Of a DNA stretch of 34,150 nucleotides, positions 16,037-25,289 are shown one piece after another. Position 1 is the stretch's first letter. Every line of letters begins with the position of its first letter. Source of the DNA: Parcubacteria group bacterium GW2011_GWB1_45_10 (GTDB lineage: Bacteria; Patescibacteriota; Minisyncoccia; UBA6257; Brennerbacteraceae). The translations under genes were made by a program, and so were the position numbers. The stretch is from contig LCKC01000004.1 in NCBI GenBank assembly GCA_001001185.1, positions 1 to 34,150 on the forward strand, in the 5' to 3' direction. The notes beneath the pieces are model-generated. The model saw only the letters and a list, made by a program, of their open reading frames with translations, had not been told where the DNA came from and searched no databases.

Positions 16037-16900
16037 ATGATCCAAGAACTGCGCTTGAACAATCATTTGTATCCGGCATTGCTCAAAGAGATTAATGATC
16101 CGCCGGAAAAGATTTTTTTGCGCGGCGAGCTGAAAGCTGATGAGCCGTGTTTTGCGATTGTCGGCACCAGAAAGCCCTCGGCTTACGGCATTGAAGCCGC
16201 CAAATATTTCGCCCGCGGCTTGTGTGAAGCCGGATTCACGATTGTTTCCGGTTTGGCTTTGGGCATTGACGCGGTCGTCCATCAGGAGGTTTTGTCCTGT
16301 AAAAAAAGGACGATTGCGGTTTTGGGTTCTGGTATTGATTCGATTACGCCGATGACCAACCGGAAAATCGGCGAAGAAATCCTGAAAACTGGCGCGATTA
16401 TTTCCGAGTTTCCGGAAAACTACCCGGCGATGAAGCAGAACTTTCCCCAGCGGGACAGAATTATGAGCGGCTTGAGCTACGGCGTTTTGGTGATTGAGGC
16501 CCAGCTTCGGTCGGGCGCTTTGATTACCGCCCGGCTCGGGCTTGAACAGGGCCGTGAAGTTTTTGCCGTTCCCGGAGAGATTTTTTCTTTGAACTCCAAA
16601 GGCGCGAATCATTTGATTCAGGAAGGCGCCAAGCTCGCGGCCTCAATTGAAGACATTTTGGAGGAGTTTCAAAACATTCCCGAGATTCAAAAAATGATTT
16701 TAAAGCAAAACAATCTTTTTGATTTGGATGAAAAACATAAGCGCGTTTTGGAGTTTTTGTCCGAGCCCAGGACCATTGAAGAGCTTTGTGAGATGACCAA
16801 GATGTCTTCAAACGAACTTGGCTCCTTGTTGACAATTCTTGAATTAAAAAATATATTAAAGCGCAGGCAGGACGGAAGGTTTCAGAGAAACAATTCCTAA
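16037..16900 (+). CDS. dprA: DNA processing protein DprA
   Basis: IVSGLALGIDAVVHQ, LGSGID, PQRDRIMSGLSYGVLVIEA motifs. Confidence 0.95.
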   Translation: MIQELRLNNHLYPALLKEINDPPEKIFLRGELKADEPCFAIVGTRKPSAYGIEAAKYFARGLCEAGFTIVSGLALGIDAVVHQEVLSCKKRTIAVLGSGIDSITPMTNRKIGEEILKTGAIISEFPENYPAMKQNFPQRDRIMSGLSYGVLVIEAQLRSGALITARLGLEQGREVFAVPGEIFSLNSKGANHLIQEGAKLAASIEDILEEFQNIPEIQKMILKQNNLFDLDEKHKRVLEFLSEPRTIEELCEMTKMSSNELGSLLTILELKNILKRRQDGRFQRNNS

Positions 16901-16903
16901 TTA

Positions 16904-16955
16904 CCAATATCTGTCTCTTTGGGGCATCTCCCGAAGGGAGATAATTTCTAAACAA
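16904..16955. repeat. Heptad plus 15-nt hairpin repeat element (TGTCTCTTTGGGGCA, TCTCCCGAAGGGAGA)
   Basis: 6-3-6 hairpins flanked by AAT-rich 7-nt units between dprA and topA. Confidence 0.65.
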
Positions 16956-16968
16956 AAATCCAATTTAA

Positions 16969-18972
16969 GTGACGAAAAAATCAGAGAAAACTTTAATCAT
17001 TGTTGAGTCGCCAACAAAAGCCCGGACCATCTCGGGTTTTCTTGGTTCCGGATTTGAGATTCAGTCTTCTTTCGGTCATGTCCGGGATTTGCCGAAATCA
17101 AAGCTTGGGATTGAGATTGAAAACAATTTTGAACCGGTTTACGTGGTTTCTCCGAAAGCCAAAGAAAATCTCGCCAAACTTCAAAAACTTTCGCAAAACT
17201 CAAAAGCCGTGATTCTGGCGACTGATGAAGACCGGGAAGGCGAAGCGATTGCGTTTCATTTGGCTCAGGCTTTGAATCTGAAAGACAACTACCAGCGGAT
17301 TGCGTTCCATGAAATCACCAAGCCGGCGATAGAAGAGGCTTTGAAAACTCCAAGGAAAATAAACATGGATTTGGTCAACGCCCAGCAGGCCCGCCGGATT
17401 TTAGACCGCTTGGTCGGGTATGAGCTTTCGCCGTTTCTTTGGAAAAAAATCAAATACGGCTTGTCTGCCGGCCGGGTCCAGTCAGCGGCTTTACGGCTTT
17501 TGGTTGAGCGTGAAAAAGAGATTCAGGCCTTTAACCCGGAAAAATATTTCACGATTAAAGCCGAGTTTTCGCGTTTGAAAAGCAAGCCTGAAAGTTTTAA
17601 AGCCGAGCTTTTTAAAATCAATCAAGAAACAATTAAAGAGCCGGGGATTGAGTCTGAAGAAAAATCTCAAGCGATTTTAAAAGATCTTTTTTCGTCAACC
17701 TCTTCCGTCTTTGAAATAAACAAAAAAGAGCTGAAAAAATCTCCCCAAGCGCCGTATACCACCAGCACCCTGCAGCAAGACTCTTTTGCCCGGCTGCGCT
17801 ATTCAGCCAAACAAACGATGATGCTTGCCCAGCGGCTTTATGAAAAAGGCTTTATCACTTACATGAGGACTGATTCAGTCAATCTCTCAAAAGACTCGGT
17901 TCTTCAGGCAAGGAGCTTTGTTCAGCAAAGTTTCGGCAAAGACTATCTTCCGGAAACTCCGAATTTTTACAAAACCAAAAGCAAAATGGCGCAGGAAGCC
18001 CACGAAGCCGTCAGGCCGACAAACGCCTTTTTGAATCCGGAAGAGTTTAAACTGAAAAACGACGAAGCAAAAGAAGCAAAACTTTACGAGCTTGTCTGGA
18101 GGAGGTTTATTGCTTGTCAGATGGCAAAAGCCGTGATTGTCCAGGAAGCCGCGGTGGTTGAGTCAAAATCCGGGAAAAACAATTATTATTTCAAAGCCAA
18201 CGGCCAAAAAATCGTTTTTGACGGGTTCTTGAAAGTTTCCAATAACTCCGCCAAAGAATTGATTTTGCCAAGGCTTGAACCCGGCGAAGCTCTGGAAATC
18301 AGAGAGCCGGAATCGGAAGAACACTTCACCCAGCCGCCAGCAAGGTTTAACGACGCGTCTTTAGTGAAAACTTTGGAACTGCTCGGCATTGGCCGGCCGT
18401 CAACTTACGCTTCAATCATCAGCACTTTGGTTTTGCGCGATTATGTTTCCCGGACCGAATCAAAGTCTTTACAGGCAACCAGCCTTGGATTTTTGGTGAC
18501 CGAGCTCTTGGTCAGCCATTTTAATGACATTGTTGATTATCAGTTCACCGCCAAGATTGAAGATGAGTTTGATGAGATTGCCGAAAAAGGCACAAACTGG
18601 CAAAAAATGATAAAGAACTTTTACGAGCCGTTTCATGAAAATCTGGTGAAAAAAGAAACTGAAGTCACTCGCGCCCAGGCGACAGAACGGCCGTCAGAAG
18701 AAATCTGCGACAAATGCGGCAGCCCGATGGTGGTGAAATACGGTCGGTTCGGCGAGTTTTTGGGTTGTTCAAAATACCCTGAATGTTCAAACATCAAAAA
18801 ACTGCCGAAGCAAAACCATGACCTTGGAATTTTATGCCCCGAGTGCGGCGCGAAAGAAGGCGGCAAAGTCGTTCTGCGTCGGACCAAAGCCAAGAAAAGG
18901 GTTTTTTACGGCTGTTCCCGCTGGCCGGCGTGTAATTTTATGAGTTGGAAAAAACCAGCTGACGACGAGTAA
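16969..18972 (+). CDS. topA: DNA topoisomerase I (GTG start)
   Basis: LIIVESPTKARTI; ATDEDREGEAIAFH; YMRTDS; two C-terminal Cys4 zinc fingers. Confidence 0.96.
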   Translation: MTKKSEKTLIIVESPTKARTISGFLGSGFEIQSSFGHVRDLPKSKLGIEIENNFEPVYVVSPKAKENLAKLQKLSQNSKAVILATDEDREGEAIAFHLAQALNLKDNYQRIAFHEITKPAIEEALKTPRKINMDLVNAQQARRILDRLVGYELSPFLWKKIKYGLSAGRVQSAALRLLVEREKEIQAFNPEKYFTIKAEFSRLKSKPESFKAELFKINQETIKEPGIESEEKSQAILKDLFSSTSSVFEINKKELKKSPQAPYTTSTLQQDSFARLRYSAKQTMMLAQRLYEKGFITYMRTDSVNLSKDSVLQARSFVQQSFGKDYLPETPNFYKTKSKMAQEAHEAVRPTNAFLNPEEFKLKNDEAKEAKLYELVWRRFIACQMAKAVIVQEAAVVESKSGKNNYYFKANGQKIVFDGFLKVSNNSAKELILPRLEPGEALEIREPESEEHFTQPPARFNDASLVKTLELLGIGRPSTYASIISTLVLRDYVSRTESKSLQATSLGFLVTELLVSHFNDIVDYQFTAKIEDEFDEIAEKGTNWQKMIKNFYEPFHENLVKKETEVTRAQATERPSEEICDKCGSPMVVKYGRFGEFLGCSKYPECSNIKKLPKQNHDLGILCPECGAKEGGKVVLRRTKAKKRVFYGCSRWPACNFMSWKKPADDE

Positions 18973-18999
18973 TGTTTGGCGAGTAAGCTTTAAAAACTC

Positions 19000-19917
19000 T
19001 TAAATAACGAACGGCTGACCGTTTTCCTCTTTTTCTTTCAGAGACGGTTCTTCGGCCGGTTTTTGATTTTCGTCGAAATTGAAGTCAAAATCGTTTTCAA
19101 CGCAGATTTTTTTGATGATATTTTCCAGCTCTTCCTGGGAGTTGAAGTTAATGGCAATAATTCCTTTGGCGCCTTTTTTCCGGAGCATCACCTTGGCGTT
19201 TAATGTTTCTTCAAGCTTGTTTTCCATTTCTTTCAACTCAAGCTCGCTCGTCAGGCCAAACTCATTTTTCGGCGCGTTGAAGCTGGTTTCTTTCATCAAC
19301 TCTTTTCCGGCAATCTCCGCCTGCCTGACCGTCAGGCCGTAAGAAAGAATCCGTCCCAAAAGCATTCTTTGTTTGTCAGAACCCGGCAGAGACAAAATAA
19401 TTCTGGCGTGGCCTTCACTGATTTTCTTTTCTTCCAGCGCTTTTTGGATTTCCGAAGGCAGCTGTAAAAGTCTCAGGGTGTTGGCGACGGCTTCACGCGA
19501 GTTGCCGACGCGGAAAGCGACCTCTCTTTGAGTCAGGCCGAACTGATCCATTAAGCCGGCAAAGCCTTTGGCTTTTTCAATCGGATTCAGGTCTTCTCTT
19601 TGAATGTTTTCAATTAAAGCAATCTCAAGTCTTTCCTGGTCCTGAATGTTTTCTTTGATGATTGCCGGCACGGTTGAAAGCCCGACGAGTTTGGCGGCCA
19701 TTAACCGGCGTTCGCCGGCCAGAAGCTGGTACTCGACGTTTCGGCCGGATTCGGTTTCCGATTCTTTGCGCGTGACGATTAACGGTTCAAGAACGCCGAA
19801 CTCACGGATGGTGTCCGCCAGTTCTTTTAAAGATTCTTGGTCGAACTCGCGCCGCGGCTGAAAAGGATTCGGCTTGATTTTTTCGGTTTCCAGATAAAAA
19901 ATTGAGCTTGATTGCAT
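19000..19917 (-). CDS. parB: Chromosome partitioning protein ParB
   Basis: PNPFQPRREFDQESLKELADTIREFGVLEPLIV; LLAGERRLMAAKL; ALIENIQREDLNPIEKA. Confidence 0.95.
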   Translation of the reverse strand: MQSSSIFYLETEKIKPNPFQPRREFDQESLKELADTIREFGVLEPLIVTRKESETESGRNVEYQLLAGERRLMAAKLVGLSTVPAIIKENIQDQERLEIALIENIQREDLNPIEKAKGFAGLMDQFGLTQREVAFRVGNSREAVANTLRLLQLPSEIQKALEEKKISEGHARIILSLPGSDKQRMLLGRILSYGLTVRQAEIAGKELMKETSFNAPKNEFGLTSELELKEMENKLEETLNAKVMLRKKGAKGIIAINFNSQEELENIIKKICVENDFDFNFDENQKPAEEPSLKEKEENGQPFVI

Positions 19918-19996
19918 AAACAGATTATATCACGCCAATCAGGGACCCAAATTGTTGAGTTTTTTCCAAGAAGAAGCTAAAATGAAATCACATTTT

Positions 19997-20078
19997 GCCT
20001 AGGTGGCGGAATTGGTTTACGCGCACGACTCAAAATCGTGTGCCGCAAGGCATGTGGGTTCGAGTCCCACCCTAGGCA
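19997..20078 (+). tRNA. tRNA-Leu(CAA)
   Basis: 82-nt class II tRNA; anticodon loop CTCAAAA. Confidence 0.95.
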
Positions 20079-20088
20079 CTTATTTTTA

Positions 20089-20685
20089 ATGGACAAAAGA
20101 AATCGTCCCAAAACAATCAGTCTCGATCCGGCGCTTCGCGCCTATGTTGTGGGAGTTGCTCTCGGCGACGGCAATCTTTCCAATCCCAACGGTCGAGCTG
20201 TCAGGTTGCGGATAACCTGTGATACGGCTTACCTAAGATTAATAGAATCTATTTGCGCGGCGTTGAGAAAACTGCTTCCGGAAAATAAGATTTCTGTCCA
20301 TAATCAGAAAGGTAACTGTGTTTACGTAAGCTGTTATTCAAATCACTGGGAAAAATTATTGGGATGGAGGGCGTCCGGTGGCAGTAAGGCGAAACAAAAA
20401 ATTCGCGTGCCGCACTGGGTCATGAATCGTAGAAACACCATGATTTCTTGTTTAAAGGGTTTAGTGGAAACAGACGGCCCTGTGTATTTTGACAGGGGTT
20501 ATCAGATGGTGAATTTTACGAGCAATGTTAAATATTTAATCAATGACGTTTACTCTTTGTTTTCGGAATTAGGTTATCAACCCAATTTGTATTCAAGAAG
20601 GATTAGAACTGGCACAAAGTATACAATCCGATTGTCAAAAAACGTTCCTGATTTTTTGGCGGAATTTAAGCCATTAAAACAGTGA
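20089..20685 (+). CDS. Free-standing LAGLIDADG-type homing endonuclease-like protein
   Basis: Two LAGLIDADG-like motifs: AYVVGVALGDGNLS and CLKGLVETDGPVYF; start trimmed to the ATG downstream of tRNA-Leu. Confidence 0.8.
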   Translation: MDKRNRPKTISLDPALRAYVVGVALGDGNLSNPNGRAVRLRITCDTAYLRLIESICAALRKLLPENKISVHNQKGNCVYVSCYSNHWEKLLGWRASGGSKAKQKIRVPHWVMNRRNTMISCLKGLVETDGPVYFDRGYQMVNFTSNVKYLINDVYSLFSELGYQPNLYSRRIRTGTKYTIRLSKNVPDFLAEFKPLKQ

Positions 20686-20726
20686 TTGGGGATTTTCTAA
20701 TTCTCTGTTAAAATACGGGTATATCC

Positions 20727-21254
20727 ATGTTGTCACAAATAGATTTTAAAAAAGATCTCAAAAAACAGCTTTTTATCGGCGGCTCAATCAGCCTGCTTCT
20801 GGTCGGGATTTTGATTTTTCTGTTTTTCCAATTGAACAGCCTGGCCAAAGAGATTGCTTCTCTGGAAGAAGAGATTTCCCGCAACCAGCAGATGTTCGCT
20901 AATTTTTCGATTTTGAAGATTCAAAAAAAGCAGGTTCTTCCGATTCAGGAAAAGATTTTTAAAATGCTGCCGTCAAAAGATGAAGTTCTGGCGATTGTCG
21001 GCTCAATCGGCGATTGGGCCAGGGAGTTCGGTCTGAAGCAGTCATTCGCGTTCGGTTCGGAGCACGAAGACAAAGAAACCGGCCTGAACAGCATTGGCTT
21101 CAACCTGACTTTGAACGGTAGCCTTGATTCTTTTTCCGGTTTTTTGAGAAAACTGGAAAGCGCGCCGCAGTTCATTCAGATCAGCTCCGTGGAAATCATC
21201 AGAGCGGAATCCGGTTATCAAATTAACTCCAGCGGCAAAATTTACAAAAAGTAG
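20727..21254 (+). CDS. PilO-like type IV pilus assembly protein
   Basis: N-terminal TM, coiled coil, ferredoxin-like C-terminus with FSGFLRKLESAPQFIQISSVEI. Confidence 0.65.
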   Translation: MLSQIDFKKDLKKQLFIGGSISLLLVGILIFLFFQLNSLAKEIASLEEEISRNQQMFANFSILKIQKKQVLPIQEKIFKMLPSKDEVLAIVGSIGDWAREFGLKQSFAFGSEHEDKETGLNSIGFNLTLNGSLDSFSGFLRKLESAPQFIQISSVEIIRAESGYQINSSGKIYKK

Positions 21255-21302
21255 TTCGGCTGGCCTCACCATAAATAATTCAGTAAAACTCACATAAACA
21301 AT

Positions 21303-21617
21303 ATGCAAAAAACCGGCGGCTTCAAATTGGCAGTTGAAAAAACAAGGAATTATTATTTTGAGATTTCAGCCGTGGTCATCAGCCTGCTTTTGCTGAGCCT
21401 GGTGGTTTATTCAATATTTTTCATTACCGGAATAATCGCCAAAGTGTTTTCCAACAAAGAAAATATTTATTCTCCGGACACGGCTTACAATCTGGAGAAA
21501 GCCGCAAGTTTAAGAAAAGTCAAAGACGCTTCAATTTTTGCCTCTCCGGTTCCGACGCCCTCACCCTCGCCGGTTTTTCAAACCTCTCCGAGCCCGAAAG
21601 TTTCGCCAAAGCCCTGA
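21303..21617 (+). CDS. Membrane protein with Pro/Ser-rich tail, unknown function
   Basis: Single TM; PVPTPSPSPVFQTSPSPKVSPKP tail; follows pilO-like gene. Confidence 0.6.
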   Translation: MQKTGGFKLAVEKTRNYYFEISAVVISLLLLSLVVYSIFFITGIIAKVFSNKENIYSPDTAYNLEKAASLRKVKDASIFASPVPTPSPSPVFQTSPSPKVSPKP

Positions 21618-21656
21618 TTGATTTTTGAGGTTGTTTGAAATAGAATGGGTCTTATT

Positions 21657-21728
21657 GGGCGACTAGTTCAGCGGTAGAACGCTTCTCTGATAAAGAAGAG
21701 GTGGAAGGTCCGACTCCTTCGTCGCCCA
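21657..21728 (+). tRNA. tRNA-Ile(GAU)
   Basis: Cloverleaf; anticodon loop CTGATAA. Confidence 0.95.
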
Positions 21729-21744
21729 CAAAAGGTTTGTCAAG

Positions 21745-21773
21745 AAAAACACGCCCAAAACGGCGTGTTTTTC
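21745..21773 (+). terminator. Terminator aaaaacacgcc-caaaa-cggcgtgttttt
   Basis: Strong hairpin with flanking A/T runs downstream of tRNA-Ile. Confidence 0.6.
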
Positions 21774-21781
21774 TTTTTCAG

Positions 21782-21853
21782 TACCCCCAGCAAGAATCGA
21801 ACTCGCATCTACTCCTTAGAAGGGAGTCGTTCTGTCCATTGAACTATGGGGGC
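21782..21853 (-). tRNA. tRNA-Arg(UCU)
   Basis: Cloverleaf on minus strand; anticodon loop CTTCTAA. Confidence 0.93.
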
Positions 21854-21862
21854 GAAATGCCT

Positions 21863-21890
21863 GCGAAAAATAAACTGCTTTATTTTTCGC
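21863..21890. repeat. Perfect 12-4-12 palindrome GCGAAAAATAAA-CTGC-TTTATTTTTCGC
   Basis: Exact inverted repeat. Confidence 0.9.
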
Positions 21891-21900
21891 ATGCCTTTCG

Positions 21901-21941
21901 CGCGTTTTGTTTGTCTCGTTTGGCGAGACAAACAAAACGCG
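21901..21941. repeat. Perfect 18-5-18 palindrome CGCGTTTTGTTTGTCTCG-TTTGG-CGAGACAAACAAAACGCG
   Basis: Exact inverted repeat. Confidence 0.92.
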
Positions 21942-22018
21942 GGTGAATCTTTGCCCGGCTTCTATTGTTTCGCTTTACAGAACCAGAAACGATGGGCCTA
22001 TTTTAATAGTAAGACCAG

Positions 22019-22089
22019 TCGGGCTGCCGAGATTTGAACTCGGACTAAATCTTCCCAAAAGACTCGTGCTGCCATTACACTACAGCCCG
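22019..22089 (-). tRNA. tRNA-Pro(UGG)
   Basis: Cloverleaf on minus strand; anticodon loop TTTGGGA. Confidence 0.92.
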
Positions 22090-22159
22090 TTTTTCAGCCG
22101 CAACAGCGAATAAAAGTCCGCAATGGACTCATCTTAACATCTTTCTTTAAAAGTTAAAC

Positions 22160-22855
22160 CTATTCAATCACCGTGCCGACAAACTTTTCTTTGTTCAAAA
22201 ACTTTTTGAGATTGTCGAAATTACGGCCGTTTAAAATCGTGACGCGAAGCTTGAGTTTTTCCGCCAACTTTGAAGCAATCGGGTCAAACGGTGCGTTCAT
22301 GCCCGGTCGCCACTGGTTGCCGACGATTTTTCTGAAGTTTTTCCAGGAAATCCTGTCGATTGGTTTGGCGCGGCGATTTTTTTTCGGGTCTTTGGTGTAA
22401 GCGCGGTCAATCACTGAAAGATTAATCACGTTTTTGGCGCCGTAGTCCTGGGCCAGCAAAACTGCGCAGTAATCCGTTGACCAGCCTGGTTTCCAGCCGC
22501 TGGCGACAACAATCGGCTCTTTTACTTTTCTGATAATCTCGTAGTGTTTGATGATAAAAGGGTGGGCTTTGTCCCGAAAAATTGTTCTGATTAAATGAGC
22601 GTTGAGCCTGGTGGCGTGGATGCCAAGCCAGTCAAGGTCGTCTTTTGTCAGTTCGTGTTTGAGGATTTTTCTGCCGGCGTCGCGGTAGTGGCGGGCAAGT
22701 GTGCCGCCGCCGACAACAATAAAAAACTGCCGGTTTTTGTCCGACAGCTGTTTTCTGATAAAAAGATTGAATTGTCTCAAAAACAAAACATCAATCTCGC
22801 CGTTCGGCACAATCAGCGAACCGCCGAGGGAGATGATTGTTTTTTCAGTATTCAT
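22160..22855 (-). CDS. Amino-acid-kinase family protein, UMP kinase-like
   Basis: IISLGGSLIVPNGEID; VVGGGTLARHYR; NLSVIDRAYTKDPKKNRRAKPID. Confidence 0.75.
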   Translation of the reverse strand: MNTEKTIISLGGSLIVPNGEIDVLFLRQFNLFIRKQLSDKNRQFFIVVGGGTLARHYRDAGRKILKHELTKDDLDWLGIHATRLNAHLIRTIFRDKAHPFIIKHYEIIRKVKEPIVVASGWKPGWSTDYCAVLLAQDYGAKNVINLSVIDRAYTKDPKKNRRAKPIDRISWKNFRKIVGNQWRPGMNAPFDPIASKLAEKLKLRVTILNGRNFDNLKKFLNKEKFVGTVIE

Positions 22856-22965
22856 ATGGCGTTGCTCTATTTTTCCATATTTTTTCCGGAAGTCAAACCT
22901 GATTTTTGTCCGGCGCGATTTGAGCTATAATAAAGCAGTTGATATTCTTCAAATTTTTGCGGAAA

Positions 22966-23973
22966 ATGGTCAAAAAAAGCAGAAAAATCGTTGCCGTCAT
23001 GGGCGGCGGCACTGGCACCTATACGGTGCTGTCTTCGCTGAAACAGTACTCAAACTTTGATTTGAAAGCGATTGTCGCCATGACTGACGACGGCGGTTCA
23101 ACCGGAGTTTTGCGCGACGAGCTTGGCGTTCTGCCGCCGGGAGACATCAGGCAATGCCTGGTGGCGCTTTCAGAGTCGCCCCGCCTGATTCGGGAACTGA
23201 TGAACTATCGTTTTGAAAACGGCGTCTTGAAAGGCCACAGCTTCGGCAACTTGTTTTTGTCGGCGCTGGAAAAAGTTTCCGGGTCTTTTGATCGGGCGCT
23301 TGAACAGGTTTCGGAAATCATCAAAATCAAGGGCGAAGTGGTTCCGGTGACTTTGCACGACGTCACGCTGGAAATGGTTTTGAACAACGGTTCGGTTTTG
23401 AAAGGCGAAAAAACCATCACGCCTTCGGAAGTGATTAAAGCCATTGGCATCAAAAAATACACTGTCAGGCCGGAAGCGAGAATCAACTTTAAAGCCCAAA
23501 AAGCGATTATTGAAGCTGATTACGTGGTCATTGGGCCGGGCAATCTTTACACCAGCATTATTCCGCTGTTTTTGATTAAAGGCGTCAAAGAAGCCCTGGC
23601 TTATTCAAAAGCCAGGAAAATTCTGATTGTCAATCTGGTGACGCGGTTCGGGCAGAACGACAGCTCGTCAATCTTTGATTTTGTGGACGAGGTGGAAAAA
23701 TATCTCGGCAAAAATGTCATCAACAGCGTGGTTTTTAACCGCGAAGACCCGCCACGGTATTTGAAGCACCGCTACTGGTTTTATCAGAAAGCCAGGCCGA
23801 TTATTTACAAACAGAAAGAAAAGTTTGTTTTTGACGGCAAAAAGTTTTTCGGCGGCAATTTCATTGATTTAAAAATTTCCAAACAGTCCAAAAACGACTC
23901 TTTGATAAAACGCAACCTTATCCGGCACCATCCGGAAAAGCTGGCAAAGTTTTTAATCAAATTGATGAGGTAG
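22966..23973 (+). CDS. yvcK: YvcK/gluconeogenesis factor family protein
   Basis: VAVMGGGTGTYTVLSSLK; MTDDGGSTGVLRDELGVLPPGDIRQCLVAL; alternative TTG start at 22939. Confidence 0.92.
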   Translation: MVKKSRKIVAVMGGGTGTYTVLSSLKQYSNFDLKAIVAMTDDGGSTGVLRDELGVLPPGDIRQCLVALSESPRLIRELMNYRFENGVLKGHSFGNLFLSALEKVSGSFDRALEQVSEIIKIKGEVVPVTLHDVTLEMVLNNGSVLKGEKTITPSEVIKAIGIKKYTVRPEARINFKAQKAIIEADYVVIGPGNLYTSIIPLFLIKGVKEALAYSKARKILIVNLVTRFGQNDSSSIFDFVDEVEKYLGKNVINSVVFNREDPPRYLKHRYWFYQKARPIIYKQKEKFVFDGKKFFGGNFIDLKISKQSKNDSLIKRNLIRHHPEKLAKFLIKLMR

Positions 23974-24012
23974 CCGGTTGTAAAAACAAGCCTTGGGGTT
24001 TATATTTGATAA

Positions 24013-24750
24013 ATGCCGACCATTCTGCCAAAACACGTAGCAATCATGCTTGACGGCAACCGCCGCTGGGCAAAGAAAAGAAAACTGCCTTCATTCCGCG
24101 GGCATTACCAGGGAGCCAAAACCCTTGAGTCTTTGATTGAAAACGCGGAAAAACTTGAGATTCCCTTTTTGACTTTTTGGGGCGGTTCAGCCGGCAACCT
24201 TTCAAAAAGGCCGGCCAGAGAAGTCAAAGCGCTGTTTGACGTTTACGGTACGTATTTCAAAAAGCTTTTGCGGCGCAAAGAAATTTTTGAAGAAAAAATT
24301 CGGGTGAGAATCATCGGCAGATGGGAGAACATGGTGCCTCAAAACGTCAAAAAGATTTTCCGCGAAGCGATTGAAAAAACGAAAAACCACAAAAAATATA
24401 ACCTGACGTTTTTAATCGCTTACGACGGTAAAGAAGAGATGCTAAGCGCTATCACTAAAATCTCCGCCAGAGGCGGATCTGCCGTAGGCAGAAAAAATCA
24501 GAAATCAAAAGCCAAAATTACCGAAGCCGAGCTTAAGCAAAATCTCTGGACCGGGGAGCTGCCGCCGGTTGATTTAATGGTTAGGACTGGCGTAGAAAAC
24601 GATCCGCACTGGTCAGCCGGATTTATGATGTGGCATTGCGCTGATACGCAGTTTTATTTCAGCAAAACTTTGTGGCCGGATTTCACGGTGAAAGAGTTTA
24701 AAAAAGCCTTGAAAAACTACGCCAAAACCCAGAGGCGGTTCGGAGGATAA
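24013..24750 (+). CDS. uppS: Isoprenyl (undecaprenyl) diphosphate synthase
   Basis: HVAIMLDGNRRWAKKR; DLMVRTGVENDPHWSAGFMMWHCADTQFYFS. Confidence 0.93.
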   Translation: MPTILPKHVAIMLDGNRRWAKKRKLPSFRGHYQGAKTLESLIENAEKLEIPFLTFWGGSAGNLSKRPAREVKALFDVYGTYFKKLLRRKEIFEEKIRVRIIGRWENMVPQNVKKIFREAIEKTKNHKKYNLTFLIAYDGKEEMLSAITKISARGGSAVGRKNQKSKAKITEAELKQNLWTGELPPVDLMVRTGVENDPHWSAGFMMWHCADTQFYFSKTLWPDFTVKEFKKALKNYAKTQRRFGG

Positions 24751-24847
24751 GCTTTCCCCCTGATTATCCCGACGTTCTTTCGGAGAGCCGACAGCTACGT
24801 CGGCTTCGGGACTCCGACCGCAAGCGTCGGAGCTGATGACTGTTTTA

Positions 24848-24918
24848 GGGCCTATAGTTAAGTGGTATAACAGCACATTCGCATTGTGCAGTCGGCGGTC
24901 CGACTCCGCCTAGGTCCA
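24848..24918 (+). tRNA. tRNA-Ala(CGC)
   Basis: Cloverleaf; anticodon loop TTCGCAT in stem GCACA/TGTGC. Confidence 0.88.
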
Positions 24919-24947
24919 CTTCAATTTATTTAAAACGTGCCATATTT

Positions 24948-25265
24948 ATGACTATTAAAGAACTTCAGAACAAAATCGCGGCATTTTCAAAAGAGCATCA
25001 TCTTGATTCTGCTCCGGAATATAAAATTCTTGATGCGGTTTCCGAACTGGGGGAAGTCGCAAAAGAAATGCTTAAAATGACGGATTACGGCAAAAGCGGG
25101 ATGAAATTCAGGGAAGAAATAAAATCAGAGCTTGGCGATTTGCTTTATTCCGTCACCACCATTGCCAACTCGCTGGATATTGATTTGGAAGAAGCGGTTA
25201 ACAGTGTTTTGGTCAAATACGAGAAGCGGCTGAAAAAAGGCGGCGCTGGTTCGGAAAACGATTAA
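24948..25265 (+). CDS. MazG-like nucleotide pyrophosphohydrolase
   Basis: AVSELGEVAKEMLK...KSELGDLLYSVTTIANSLDIDLEEAVNSVLVKYEKR. Confidence 0.8.
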   Translation: MTIKELQNKIAAFSKEHHLDSAPEYKILDAVSELGEVAKEMLKMTDYGKSGMKFREEIKSELGDLLYSVTTIANSLDIDLEEAVNSVLVKYEKRLKKGGAGSEND

Positions 25266-25289
25266 CCCGGTTGGTTGGTTCAATAAGTC

